NCBI GenBank assembly: GCA_030426685.1
Contig: JAUHYC010000005.1
Location: 62,001-126,000 of the forward strand
DNA from: Alphaproteobacteria bacterium
GTDB taxonomy: Bacteria > Pseudomonadota > Alphaproteobacteria > Rhodobacterales > Rhodobacteraceae
DNA length: 64,000 bases
Direction: 5' to 3'
Below the pieces are notes generated by a model that made no database searches, was not told the origin of the DNA, and worked only from the letters and a program-made list of their open reading frames with translations. A program made the translations under genes and the position numbers. Shown here piece after piece: positions 8,230 to 19,800 of the stretch. Within the stretch, counting starts at the first letter, position 1. Every line of letters begins with the position of its first letter.

Positions 8230-11200
8230 ACGGATTGTTGGCGTCTGGATCGCATCTGGCGGCGCCGGGCCATGGCATCACTGCGCTCGGCGGCGCGTTC
8301 GGCTTTGGCGGCGGCAACTTCTTCCGCGCTCTCGGCAGGTGCAGAACCTCCCGTCTTTTGATCGATAACCTCGGCCAGTGCAGACAGGGTCGGGCAGCGG
8401 AAAATGTCGGTAATGCTGAGCGATGGCACGTCCAGCTCTGTCCGGATCTCGCGATGGGCCTGAACCGCCAGTAGCGAATGCCCGCCCAGATCAAAGAAAC
8501 TGTCGCGACCGGTGACGCCGGTGACACCCAAAATTCGCTCCCAAATTGCAGCTATCTTTTGCTGATTGCTGCCGCTGGCAATGGTTTTCGCCGCAGCCAC
8601 CGAAGTGCTCACGCGGCGAGGAGCCGGAGCGGGTAGCGCTTTTCTGTCGATCTTTTTGTTCGGCGTCAGCGGGAATTTCTCGAGTGTCACGAAATGCGCC
8701 GGGATCATGAAGTCGGGCAACTGCGCTGACAACGCTTCCTTCAGCACAGTATCAGCAACCGGTGCATCAGTGATCATGTAAGCCACCAGTTGAATCACCG
8801 AAGGCGTATCTTCGCGTGCTATAACAACTGATTGGCGGATGCCAGGGCAAGCATCCAGAAGGCTCTCGATCTCACCCAGTTCGATGCGATAACCGCGCAG
8901 CTTGACCTGATGATCGGCACGGCCCAGGAAGTCGAGCTTGCCATCGGTCCGCCAACGCACCAGATCACCGGTGCGATAAAGCCGCGCGCCAGGCAGATCC
9001 GAGAACGGGTCGGGCACGAACTGTTCAGCCGTCAGGTCCTCGCGCTGCCAATAGCCGCGCGCGACGCCCGCACCGCCAACATAAAGCTCACCGGCTGATC
9101 CGATGGGAACAGGCGACATCGCTTCATCCAGAACGTAGACTTGCGTGTTGGCGATCGGGGTGCCGACATTGACCACCCCAGCGACCGGTTCGGCCATTTC
9201 CGTGGTAGACCAGATCGTGGTTTCAGTCGGTCCGTACATATTCTGAATTTGTGCCTGAGTGATCTTGTTCAGCTCGGACACCAGCGCGCCGGGAAGGGCT
9301 TCGCCGCCAATCATCATGTGCTGCAGATGACCCAGCGCATATCGCGCCTCGTCATTCATCACCAGCATCTGAGCCATGGATGGGGTGCACTGCAAATGCG
9401 TGACCTTGTGGCGGATAATCTGGGCCGCGATGGAATGGTCATTGTCGTCCAGCGCGGTTTCCAGATTGGACTGCCGCAGAACCTCGGCCAGCGGGCGCAG
9501 ACCATCCAGCACCTGTGGCACTGGGATCCCATAGTCGATCAGGCAGGTGATTTCATCGACGCCAATGCGTTTGAGTTCTTCGACCCGTTGCAGACAATCC
9601 TCGACCGTCCCAAACAGGCCGGAATCCTCGAAATAACGCTGGAAAGCGAAGTCCAGAATTCCTTCGAGTTCATCTTCGGTCAGACCCCCGAGATCCAGTT
9701 CGAACGGGTTGGTAACGCCTTTGGGCTTCTTGAACGCCGGGAAGGCCCAGGCGTACTGCTTGATCAGGCCAGCAGCGGCGCGCAGATAATCCTTCATCGG
9801 CTCGCGGGCGATCTCGCGCACAGCCTCGCGCTCTTCGCCTACAAACGTGTGCAGCATCAGCGTCACTTTGAAGTCTTTGGGGTCATAACCGGCTTCGCGC
9901 AGGGCCTCATGATAGATACCAATCTTTCCGGCCACCTCATCGATGCTTTGGCCCAGAAGGTGAGTCAGGACGTTCGCACCAATCGCGCCTGCCTCGCGCC
10001 ACGTATCCGGGTTGCCTGCCGTGGTCACCCAGATCGGAAGCGTTTTCGAGACCGGGCGCGGTTGCGTGACGACACCGTGCATGTCACCGGATTTGGTTGG
10101 GAATTCGACTGTTTCTCCGGCCCAAAGCTGGCGTAACGTGGCGATGGATTCCAGCATGGCGGGTTTGTTATTTGGCGGCGTGTTCTCGGGCCGCAAGACG
10201 AAATCATCCGGCTGCCAGCCTGAGGCGATGGCAAGTCCGGCCCGCCCGTTGGTCAGGTTGTCGATTACTGCCCATTCCTCGGCTATTCGGGCGGTATGGT
10301 GCAGGGGCGCGACACAGCTACCAGCCCGCACGCTGATATTCTGCGTGACGGCGGCAACGGCGGCACCGGTAACTGACGGGTTAGGGTAGGGGCCACCAAA
10401 GGCATGAAAATGACGTTCGGGCGTCCAGACCGCGCAGAACCCGTTCTGATCGGCGAATTGCGCACCTTCCAGCAGCAGCTTGTATTTGTCGCGCCCAACG
10501 CCGTCGTCATTACCCCAGTAGAACAGGCTGAACTCCATCCCGCGGCCTGTGATGGCCTTGGAGTAATCTGCGTCTCCCGCGACAAGCGTGCGATTTTCAT
10601 CATCGCTGAGCACAATCTTGAAGCCGCGCGCCAGTGTCCAGAACAGCTCCAGCACCGAGATGTCAAAGGACAGGCTGGTGACGGCCAGCCAAACGCCCGG
10701 AGGGTCATGGCGAATGCGCCCGTCCATGCCGGTAAAGAAGTTCGACACATTGCGGTGTTCGATCATCACGCCTTTGGGACGTCCGGTCGAGCCGGACGTA
10801 TAGATCAAATAGGCGAGATCATCGGCACTGACGCCGCTGTTGATATTGTCCGCAGCGGCAGCGGCAATGCGGGGATCGCTATCCAGTTCCAAAACCTGCG
10901 CCTTATGTGGCGGCAGGTCTGCAGCAAGGCTGGCATCGGTTACCACGACAGCGGCTCCGCTGTCTTCGAGATAGAGCGCGATCCGATCCGCCGGATAGGT
11001 TGGATCTATGGGCACGTAAGCGCCACCGGCCTTGAGGACGGCCAATGCGCCGATCAGTAGAGCGGGCGAGCGACGGGTGTGCACGCCGACCAGCACGCCG
11101 GGGCCTACGCCCATGTCACGTAGAACATGTGCCACGCGATTGGCGGCGGCATTCAACTCGGCATAGCTGTAGGTGGTGTTCTCAAACACAAGCGCCTCAG

Positions 11201-12854
11201 CCTGTGGCGTGCGGGCAGCCTGTTCTTCGAATAGCTGATGAACGCATGAGGTCTGATCGTATTCTGCTGCGGTGGTGTTCCAGTCCAGTACGATTTGCTG
11301 CCGCTCGGGCTCAGGCAGGATTGGCAGGTCAGCGACGGGGCGCTCGGCCATTCCGGGTTCGTTCAGTGCCGCCATCAGGCTTTCCAGACGCGCCGACAAC
11401 AGCCGTTGCGCGGTTTCTTCGACATGGCCGCTATCGGCGATCAGGATGACCTGATCCCCATTTTGTGCCAGCGTCAGGCTGGTGCCCGGCACCAGACCCG
11501 ATGCGACCGAATTGGTGAGGCCGATCTGAGGTGTCTGAACCGGTGCTGGAATCCTGGCAGGCAGATCACAGGCGAACGGTCCGCGTATCTGCGCATTGGC
11601 GCGTTCGGCATCGAACTTGGCACTGGATGCGGCAAAACTTGAGCCCGTATTGAAGCGGACGGGAACCCAAGGTGATAAATGCGTGCCGCCACTGTTGTCC
11701 TGCTGGGCCAGGTCCAAGCTATTGGCATCGGCCAGACGGCAGAATAACGCGGCAAGTGTTGCTGTAACATGCGCCTCGGACACTCCGGCAGGGACGTGCA
11801 GCGTCTGCATGCGTGGTGCGCCAGACGCTGCGGTGCTGTCGATCAACGGAATATCGGGATGTGTGAGGCTTTCCAGATCCTTGCGCCAGCCGGGTTCCGA
11901 AGCCAGCGTACCAGCCAGTTCCTTTGTCAGCGCTTCGCTCTCGGCCGCCGTGGGAGAGGTCAGAACAGAGCTGCCATTTGTAACGGTACCGGGGTCAACT
12001 GCCGTCCCGAAACAGTCGCGAAACTCACTCAGCGTGATGGCTCCATCCGCTGTGGCGATGGTCAGGCTGTCATCGGCACGTGACAGGATCGTACCTGGAG
12101 CTTCGGAGGTCTCGAAGGCGGTGACTTCCGCCTTGCCCACCAGCCAGATACGACCGCCACGTTCCACTTTGGCACAGATCAGGGGGTTCCAGTATTCACC
12201 ATGATCCAGCGCCCGTACCAGCGTGACCAGCTCTTGTGCCGGTTTGGTGAAATCCAGACGCGCGGCCGCCGGGGGGCGCATATCTTTGCCAAAATAGCTG
12301 CGCTGGGACAAGTCCTGCCTGGTCAGTGTGGGCTGTTCACTATCCAGCTCGGAAATAACCTGATGAAAGCTTTCAATGGCAGCAGCATAGCATTTGGTGT
12401 TCAGTGTCAGCGCGGTCTCACCTGCGTCGATATCGAACATCCTCTGCGCAACGATGTCACCTTCATCCACCCCGCCCGAGATCGTGTGCCATGTGATACC
12501 ATGCCGGGTTTCGCCGTTCAGAATTGCCCAGACCGGCGCATTCAAACCCGCATAACGCGGCAACGGCCCGTCGTGGAAATTGACTGCCCCTCTCCCTGCC
12601 AGGTCCAGCAGGGATTGCGGCAGAAGGTCCAGATTGGCGATGCTAAGCAGCCAATCGAATGAGGTATCGCCCAGCCGGGCTTCGAGATCCTCGCCGGGCG
12701 CGTGAACAGGCAATCCCTCGGCCTCGGCCCAAGCACGCACGTCGTCGTTTCGCGTCACCACCCCCTGAACACCATGACCCGCCTCGCGCAGCATGGTCCC
12801 ACATTGAATCACAAGGGATTCGTGGCCGATCAAAAGCGTGGTAAACGACATCAT
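8226..12854 (-). CDS. NRPS loading module: formyltransferase - adenylation(Gly) with inserted luciferase-like monooxygenase - PCP
   Basis: 1542 residues. Residues 1-300 form a methionyl-tRNA-formyltransferase-like domain with N92, H94 (VNFHDGPLPRY) and D130 intact. Residues 300-530 look like a shortened condensation-type linker without HHxxxDG. The adenylation domain starts near 535 (A3 YTSGSTGRPKG at about 680) and is interrupted at about 770-1120 by a flavin-dependent luciferase-like monooxygenase (FSLFYWGNDDG, WTPERHFHAFGG). It resumes with the core from LQCTPS through YGPTET and YRTGDLVRW. Pocket residues read D, I, L, Q, M, G, M, I, W, very close to the glycine code DILQLGLIW. The PCP serine is in FFDLGGHSLLAV (about 1455), and an Arg/Ala-rich tail ends the protein. 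There is no TE. It should load glycine, N-formylate it and possibly hydroxylate its alpha carbon. The start forms TAATG with the GT gene's stop. Confidence 0.9.
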   Translation of the reverse strand: MMSFTTLLIGHESLVIQCGTMLREAGHGVQGVVTRNDDVRAWAEAEGLPVHAPGEDLEARLGDTSFDWLLSIANLDLLPQSLLDLAGRGAVNFHDGPLPRYAGLNAPVWAILNGETRHGITWHTISGGVDEGDIVAQRMFDIDAGETALTLNTKCYAAAIESFHQVISELDSEQPTLTRQDLSQRSYFGKDMRPPAAARLDFTKPAQELVTLVRALDHGEYWNPLICAKVERGGRIWLVGKAEVTAFETSEAPGTILSRADDSLTIATADGAITLSEFRDCFGTAVDPGTVTNGSSVLTSPTAAESEALTKELAGTLASEPGWRKDLESLTHPDIPLIDSTAASGAPRMQTLHVPAGVSEAHVTATLAALFCRLADANSLDLAQQDNSGGTHLSPWVPVRFNTGSSFAASSAKFDAERANAQIRGPFACDLPARIPAPVQTPQIGLTNSVASGLVPGTSLTLAQNGDQVILIADSGHVEETAQRLLSARLESLMAALNEPGMAERPVADLPILPEPERQQIVLDWNTTAAEYDQTSCVHQLFEEQAARTPQAEALVFENTTYSYAELNAAANRVAHVLRDMGVGPGVLVGVHTRRSPALLIGALAVLKAGGAYVPIDPTYPADRIALYLEDSGAAVVVTDASLAADLPPHKAQVLELDSDPRIAAAAADNINSGVSADDLAYLIYTSGSTGRPKGVMIEHRNVSNFFTGMDGRIRHDPPGVWLAVTSLSFDISVLELFWTLARGFKIVLSDDENRTLVAGDADYSKAITGRGMEFSLFYWGNDDGVGRDKYKLLLEGAQFADQNGFCAVWTPERHFHAFGGPYPNPSVTGAAVAAVTQNISVRAGSCVAPLHHTARIAEEWAVIDNLTNGRAGLAIASGWQPDDFVLRPENTPPNNKPAMLESIATLRQLWAGETVEFPTKSGDMHGVVTQPRPVSKTLPIWVTTAGNPDTWREAGAIGANVLTHLLGQSIDEVAGKIGIYHEALREAGYDPKDFKVTLMLHTFVGEEREAVREIAREPMKDYLRAAAGLIKQYAWAFPAFKKPKGVTNPFELDLGGLTEDELEGILDFAFQRYFEDSGLFGTVEDCLQRVEELKRIGVDEITCLIDYGIPVPQVLDGLRPLAEVLRQSNLETALDDNDHSIAAQIIRHKVTHLQCTPSMAQMLVMNDEARYALGHLQHMMIGGEALPGALVSELNKITQAQIQNMYGPTETTIWSTTEMAEPVAGVVNVGTPIANTQVYVLDEAMSPVPIGSAGELYVGGAGVARGYWQREDLTAEQFVPDPFSDLPGARLYRTGDLVRWRTDGKLDFLGRADHQVKLRGYRIELGEIESLLDACPGIRQSVVIAREDTPSVIQLVAYMITDAPVADTVLKEALSAQLPDFMIPAHFVTLEKFPLTPNKKIDRKALPAPAPRRVSTSVAAAKTIASGSNQQKIAAIWERILGVTGVTGRDSFFDLGGHSLLAVQAHREIRTELDVPSLSITDIFRCPTLSALAEVIDQKTGGSAPAESAEEVAAAKAERAAERSDAMARRRQMRSRRQQSV

Positions 12855-13864
12855 TACTCTCCAACAACAGGTTCTGGGGTGCTGACATGCTTGTTACGGC
12901 CCAGCACCGCGCGAAATAGCGCACGGGTATCATGCCAGAGCAGGGTCAGCAGAAAATAGGGTGAAACGCCGCGTTCCTTACGCGTGATCAGGCACCGTAG
13001 CCAATGCAGGAAGCCACCCGTCAGGTGGGTCAGCGTGGCACCGGCGGCATAAAGGCCGCCATGATTTTTGACGAAATAGTGCAGACGGGAATCGTACCAA
13101 TAGCCAGGCACGCGCTTCCACGTCTTCATACCCGTCGAGGCCGAACCGATATGCATGACCTCGCTGCTGCGCACGTAGTCAGTGCGAAACCCGGCAAGAG
13201 CGGCGCGACGGCAGAGGTCGGTTTCCTCGAAATAAAGGAAAAAGGTTTTGTCAAACAGTCCGATTTCGGACAACACACTGTCGCGCATCATCAGGCTGGC
13301 CCCGGCCAGCCAATCTACCGGCTGTGTTTGGGCAGGGATCGGGATGGGAACAGCCTTGTGACCCAGCAACTTTGTAACCGGGCCGAAATTGATCGACCCT
13401 TCGAACTCGCTGGCAATAGAGGGGAAGCGGAAGCTGGTCAGGTGCGGCTCACCGTCGTCGCCAAAGATATAGCTGCCTGCGAACCCGGCCTCGGGCGTTG
13501 TCTCCAGATGGTTCAACAACACGCAGATTGCATCCGGTGCAGGGAAGGCGTCGGAATTGACGATATAGCAGTAGTCCGGGCGCGTCCCATCACTGAGACC
13601 AGCGCGGATGCCCACATTGTTGCCTGCACCAAAGCCGCCATTACGGCCCGACTGGATCACCCGGACACGTCCATCGTTGTCCCAGCCCTGTTGGGTCACG
13701 TGGGCCGAGATCGCCTCATAGGATCCATCCCGGGAATCGTTGTCGACTATGATGATCTCACCCTTGATCCCATCCATCGCTGTCCGCACGGCTTCGGCCG
13801 AACGCAATGTCATGTCGGCGGTCTTGTAGTTCAGAAGAATGGTCAGGACGCTGGGGTCAGACAT
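12854..13864 (-). CDS. Family 2 glycosyltransferase (rhamnosyltransferase-like)
   Basis: 336 residues with a GT-A fold: LTILLNYKTADMTLRSAEAV at the start, IIIVDNDSRDGS for nucleotide-sugar binding, the GFGAGNNVGIRAG and YIVNSDAFPAP (DxD-like) stretches, and FLYFEETDLCRRA (ED-x-x-x catalytic region). It resembles WcaA/rhamnosyltransferase-type GT2 enzymes. Its start lies 22 nt inside the PKS gene and its stop overlaps the NRPS start, so it is embedded in the biosynthetic operon. This suggests it glycosylates the PKS-NRPS product or its carrier-bound form rather than serving the polysaccharide locus. Donor and acceptor are unknown. Confidence 0.85.
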   Translation of the reverse strand: MSDPSVLTILLNYKTADMTLRSAEAVRTAMDGIKGEIIIVDNDSRDGSYEAISAHVTQQGWDNDGRVRVIQSGRNGGFGAGNNVGIRAGLSDGTRPDYCYIVNSDAFPAPDAICVLLNHLETTPEAGFAGSYIFGDDGEPHLTSFRFPSIASEFEGSINFGPVTKLLGHKAVPIPIPAQTQPVDWLAGASLMMRDSVLSEIGLFDKTFFLYFEETDLCRRAALAGFRTDYVRSSEVMHIGSASTGMKTWKRVPGYWYDSRLHYFVKNHGGLYAAGATLTHLTGGFLHWLRCLITRKERGVSPYFLLTLLWHDTRALFRAVLGRNKHVSTPEPVVGE

Positions 13865-16800
13865 TTTTTCTCGGCCTCATCCAGGCATCGTTTCATACGG
13901 GACGCGAGCACGCGTACATTTGGTTCCAGAACCATCGAGTCATGATCGCCGGGCACCTCGGACACCTCGACCCTGGGCGCCCATGGCGTCCAGTCGTTGT
14001 CGTGAGTGATGTAATCACGCTCGTGGTTGATCAGTCGATCCGGGGCCACCTTCCATTTCGCCACCAGCGGCGGACGGAACAGGGTTAGCGGGCCGGACCA
14101 GGGTTTTAGCGGGTAGGAACCAACGCTTTCCAAAAACGCCTCTTCGATGGCAGCGTTGTGGAACTGCTGACCGTCCGATTCGGGCTCATCACCGGATCTG
14201 CGTTTTTCCATTTCCCAAGAGATACGATTTTTGGCCCATTCGACGGGATAGCTGGGACCACGCTCGCGCAGTTCCAGAAGCTGGATCATGATCCGGTCGC
14301 GTTTGCTGATCGCGGGGCGGACGGGCAGGGGGGTGTCGAGCATGACCAAAGCGCTGACCTCTTCACCGGCAGCGGTCAGTTGCTGGGCAATCTCATAAGC
14401 AGTGATACCGCCACCCGAGAAGCCCCCCAACATGTAGGGCCCGTGCGGCTGCACTTGTCGCATCTCGGCAATATAGTCGCGTGCCGCTTCGCAGAGATCG
14501 CGGTGAGGGTCTTCATCACCGAACAAACCACGCGCCTGAAGCCCGTAGAAGGGCCGGTCGGTTCCGATCAGATGCGCAAGGTGGCGCAGGTTCAGGACGT
14601 TTCCGAACATGCCTGCCACCAGGAAAAACGGCGTTTTGGGGCCGCCTTCGCCGGTGTGCATCGGAACCAGGTGAGTGAACCGGCGTTCCGGAGCCGCGGG
14701 GGCAGCCGAAGGTGCGTCGCTGCCGCCGCCACCCTCGGTTGGAACACCGCGTGCAGCGATCAGCTCGGCGCATTTGCGGATCGTCGGAGCTTCGAACAGA
14801 ACCGATATCGGGAAGTCCACGTTATAGGTTTTGCGGATTTGCGCGAAGAGGCGCACAGCGATCAGGGAATGGCCGCCGAGATCAAAGAAACTGTCCTCGA
14901 CCCCTATCTGATCCACGCCCAGCAACTCCTGCCAGAACCCGGCGAGACGGATTTCGATATCGTTTTCAGGCGCGACGTAGTCCGAGTCCAGCTCGGGCCG
15001 CTCAAATTTCTGATCTGACCCGGCGGCATTCGCATTGGTCTCGCCCGCCTGCGCCACAAGGCTGTTGAGATCAAGCGAGGACAGAATGACCTGAGATTGC
15101 TTCGAAGCCAGTGCGCGGAAGAACAGATCGGCGCCCTCACTGGCCAGAATACCTTGGGACAGGTTGTGGCGCAGCCGTTCCTCGGCCGGTGAAAGCGGGG
15201 CCGGAGTGTCCAACTCACCCGATTGCGAAGTCGGAGCCTCAGTTGCAGCGAACCCGGCGGCTTCTTCCATGCGGCGGATCGAGAAACCTTCGATCTCGAC
15301 GCAGACAGTGCCATCGGGGGCCGCAATCGTGACGTCGAAACTTGCTGTCTCTCCATCGGCGCGGTTGTTACCGGCGTTACGGACCCAACTGACGATTTTG
15401 GCGGGCAGCGATTGGTGAACGCGAACCGACCGGTATGAGACCGGCACCCACAAATGGGTCGGCTCATAGCCTTCGATCAGGGGCATGGCCCAACCGGTTG
15501 CCAGGTCCATCAGACCCGGGTGCAGGTGGTAACCGGCATCAATGTCACCGCGCAGGTCTTCCGTCAGGGCCAGATGCGCAAGGCCCTCACCTTGACCAAG
15601 CGCAGTCGAGGTCAGAACGCGCCAGCGTGGGCCAAAGGCCAGATGCGCCTCCTGGCTGGACCGCAGGCGCCCACCTTCGGGGGCTTGCCGCGGATCGGAA
15701 CAGCGCGCGGCAATCGAAGCGATATCGATGGGGTCGGGCGCAGGCAGCGGCAGCAGAGACAGGCTGGCCTGTGCATTCATCTCAAACGGTTCGCCGTCGG
15801 CGGCGCTTTCGACGACCAGATCGTAGCCTACATCGTTGCGTGGCAGGCGGAGTTTGACCTGCTGGTCCTTGCTGTCCGACACCGCTAGCGGGCGCAGGAA
15901 ATACAGATCCCTGATTTCGAACGGCGTGCTTTCTCCTTGAGCCGCCATCGCTTCGGAGGCCAGTTCCAGATATCCGGTACCAGGGATCAGTGCGTCGCCC
16001 GCCTTGGTGCGGTGATCGTTGAGGAACCAGCGGTCCTGTGCGTCGTAGGCCGCGGTGAACAGGCGATTGCCGGATGGATCGAACGTCGCCTCATCCAACA
16101 TCGGAACGGAGGCGGGTTGCGTTGGGGGTGGGGTACCTCCCGTGCGGGCCTCCATCGCGTCAGCGGCCATGCCGACATCGGACCAGATGCCCCAGTTGAT
16201 CGCCAGCACCTGCGTGTTGTCTGTTGCCCGTGCCCGGGCATAGGCGTTCAAGTATTCGTTTGCGGCCACATAGTCGACCTGACCAATCGGAGCCGTTGCG
16301 GTCGAGGTCGACGAGAACAGGACGAGCCAGTCCAGAGCGCCATCTGGGAACAGCTGATCGATGACCTGTGTGCCGTGGAGTTTCGGGGTGAACACGTCTT
16401 CGATTTCCATCATCGACTTGGTCATGATGGGGGCATCGTCGATCAGACCGGCGGCGTGGATGACGCCGTTGATCTGCCCAAGCTCTGCCGTCACCTGATC
16501 AATGGCGGCGCGCATGTCTTCGACATTCGAGACATCGGCACTGATCGACAGAACCTTACCGCCGGCAGCCTCCAATGCTTCAATCGCGCGGATGCGGCGG
16601 GCTGTGCTGTCTTGCGGCGCGCTGTTCTGCAGAATTCGGGGCCACTGGTCGCGAGGTGGCAGAGCACCGCGTGAGACCAGAACGATATTCGCCTTGCAAC
16701 GGTTAATGAGCGACTCGGCCAGTGTCAGGCCAATGCCGCCAAAACCGCCGGTGATCAGATAAACGCCACCATCGCGCAAAGGCAGGTCCTGAGGCATCGG

Positions 16801-19800
16801 GTCAGGCAGCGTTTGCGCGCGGTATTGTTGCTCCATCCGCTTGCCGCCGCGCAGGGCAGCCGTCCAGTTGCCGGGGGTGGCCAGCAAGTCTTCAAGCACC
16901 TGATCGGCCAGCTCGGGCGACGGTGCCGGGGCTTTGCGTTTACCGTTTTGCTGGGGCAGATCGATATCCAACACACCGCAAGTGATACCCGGGTATTCGC
17001 GCGGGATCACACGGGCGGGGCCGGTTAGCGTGGCCTTTTCGGGATGGGGCAGCCCTTCATCCCTTACCTGAAACGCGCCGGAACTGAGAACACTGATGTG
17101 CATGTGACCCGAGAGGTCTTCCTCTCCAATTGCCTGCGCCAGGAAGAACAGGCTGAAAAATCCCTGCTCCAGATTGCGGTGGAAGAAGCTGCTTCCAGGG
17201 CGGAAGCTTTCGTCCTGGGTCAGCAGCCAGCCATGGACAATTCGGTTGGGAATGCGGTCGTTGGCTGCCAGATCGGCAAGCAATGCCTGATACCCTTCGC
17301 GTCCGCGTTCTGGAGCGAGCCGATAGGTATCGGCGTCAATACGCGCGAATGCATCACCAGTGGTGACGACGGTCACCGTATGCCCGGCCTTGCGCAGGCG
17401 TTCGGCAAGCCCTCCGCACAGCCCGGCCTCATCCGCGAAGATCAGCCAGTTTTCCGCCGTGCTGTCCGACAGATCGCCCGAGACATCCACATCGCATTCG
17501 GCATACCGAGGCGACCACGCCACGCGATAGCCCCAGTCTTCGGGATCGTCTGTCCGCATCAGCCATTGTTGCGCGGTATCGCTCTGCACTTTTCCCGGCT
17601 CAATGAAATAGGGCGAGCGCTGGAACCGATAGGTTGGCAGAGGCACCCGATTGCGCCGCGCCTCACCCCAGATCTGTGCCCAATCGAACTCACCACCAAG
17701 GGCCCAGACACGACCCAGCATCGCCATGAAATAGGCGTCATCGGCCACGGTATCATCCGGGTGGCGCAAGCTGCCGATCACCTGATTGGCATCGACCTTG
17801 TCATGCTGCCCCGTTAGCGAGGCCAGCGCCTTGCCGGGGCCAACTTCGATAAAGATACGTTCAGGGTTTTCGGCCAGAGTGCCGATGCAGTCGGCAAAGT
17901 GTACGGTGCCGCGCAGGTGGCCGACCCAATATTCCGGATCGGTCGCTTCAGCCTCGGTGATCCATGTACCACTGCGGTTTGACGGGAAGGGGATTTGCGG
18001 TGCGTTGAGTTCGATCGACCGTAGGTAATCGCCGAAATCCCGAAGGATCGGTTCCAACATCCGCGAATGGGCGGCGATATCGATCGGAATGCGCTGACAG
18101 TCGACATCCTGTTTCGCCAACCTCGCCTGCAGATCATCCAGCGCCGCTTGTGGCCCGGTGGCCACAGTCAGACCGGGTGCATTCACCGCGCCCAGATCAA
18201 GATCATCACCCAGAAGCGGACGCAGTTCGTCAGCGGGTAGCGGTACGCTGAGCATACCGCCAGCGGGCACCGTATCGAAGAGTTTGCCGCGCAGGTGGAC
18301 CAGCCCGATGCAATCTTCGAACGACATCACTCCGGCGACACACGCCGCGGTGTTCTCGCCCATTGAGTGGCCGACCAGGGCGGCCGGTTCCACGCCCCAC
18401 GACATCCAAAGCTGCGCCAGCGCGTATTCGGTGATCATGATCAGCGGCAGTTGCACCGAGGGTGTCTTTAACCGCTCATCTGCCTCGGCCATCTGATCCG
18501 CCTCGGGCAGCCAGATCGCGCGGATGTCGTAATCGAGTTTGGGTTGCAGGATATCCAGACCCTTGTCCATCCAGTCGGCAAAGACCGGCTCGGTCTCATA
18601 AAGATCGCGCGCCATGCCCGCGTATTGTGCCCCGCCGCCGGGGAACATAAAGACATGATCCGGATTGTCTGAGATCACTGTATGGGTGAACACGCGGCGC
18701 GGGTCGTTTTCTTCCAACATCGCGGCTGCCTGTTCGTGGGTCTCAGCCACCACAACCCGACGTTTTTCAAACGCGCGCCTCCCAGATTTCAGCGTCCAGG
18801 CCACATCTGCAAGATTCTGGTCCGGATTTGTGCGCAGATGCGCAGCCAGCGCATCGGCACCTTGATCCAGCGCCTTCTTGCTGCGCGCCGACACGGTCAG
18901 CAACTGAAACGGCCAGTCTGAGGGATCAGATTCCGGCCGTGCAGGTGCTTCCTGCAGGATCGCATGTGCATTGGTGCCGCCAACACCCAGCGAGTTCACT
19001 CCGGCGCGGCGCGGACCGTTCTGCGGAACCCAGTCAGTCAACGTGTCATTAACGCGGAAGGGGCTGGTTTCAAAATCAATGGCCGGGTTTGGCTTCTCAA
19101 AGCCCAAGCTTGGTGGCAACTCTCTGTGATGCAGCGACAAGGACGCCTTGATCAGGCTCGCCACACCTGCGGCGGTATCTAGATGGCCGATATTGGTTTT
19201 GACCGACCCCAAGCGGCAGAACCCGGTTTTCTGAGTGGTTTCGGAAAACGCCTTGCTCAAAGCTGCCACTTCGATCGGATCACCCAGGTAGGTGCCTGTG
19301 CCGTGGCATTCGACATAGTCGATGGTGTCGGCTGTAACATCCGCCATCATATGCGCTTCGGATATCGCGGCGGATTGGCCATCAACCGACGGTGCGAGAT
19401 AGCCAGCCTTGGCGGCACCGTCATTGTTGATCGCCGTGCCGCGGATGACGGCCCAGATGTGGTCTCGGTCAGCCAGAGCATCTGCCAGCCTTCGCAGCAC
19501 AACAACACCGGCGCCTGAGCCAAATACGGTTCCCTGCGCGCGGTGATCAAAGGCGTGGCACTGACCGTCGGGTGACAGCACCTCACCCTCTTTGAAGATA
19601 TAGCCCCGGTTCTGCGGCAACTCGATCGTGACGCCACCTGCCAATGCCATGTCACATTCGCCGGTCATCAGAGCCTGAACGGCGTAGTGGGCCGCGACCA
19701 GCGAGGTTGAGCAGGCGGTCTGCACATTGACGCTGGGCCCTTTGAGGTCCAACACATGGCTGACGCGGGTGGACAGGAAATCCTTGTCATTCCCGGTGTG

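Noticed and set aside
9141-10136. 331-codon plus-strand frame inside the NRPS
   Set aside because: It is opposite the inserted monooxygenase domain, whose motifs are clear on the minus strand; the frame has no recognisable product.
13004-13945. 313-codon plus-strand frame opposite the GT2 gene
   Set aside because: The minus-strand GT2 motifs are strong and the start/stop couplings fit; the plus-strand frame spans the gene junction without family motifs.
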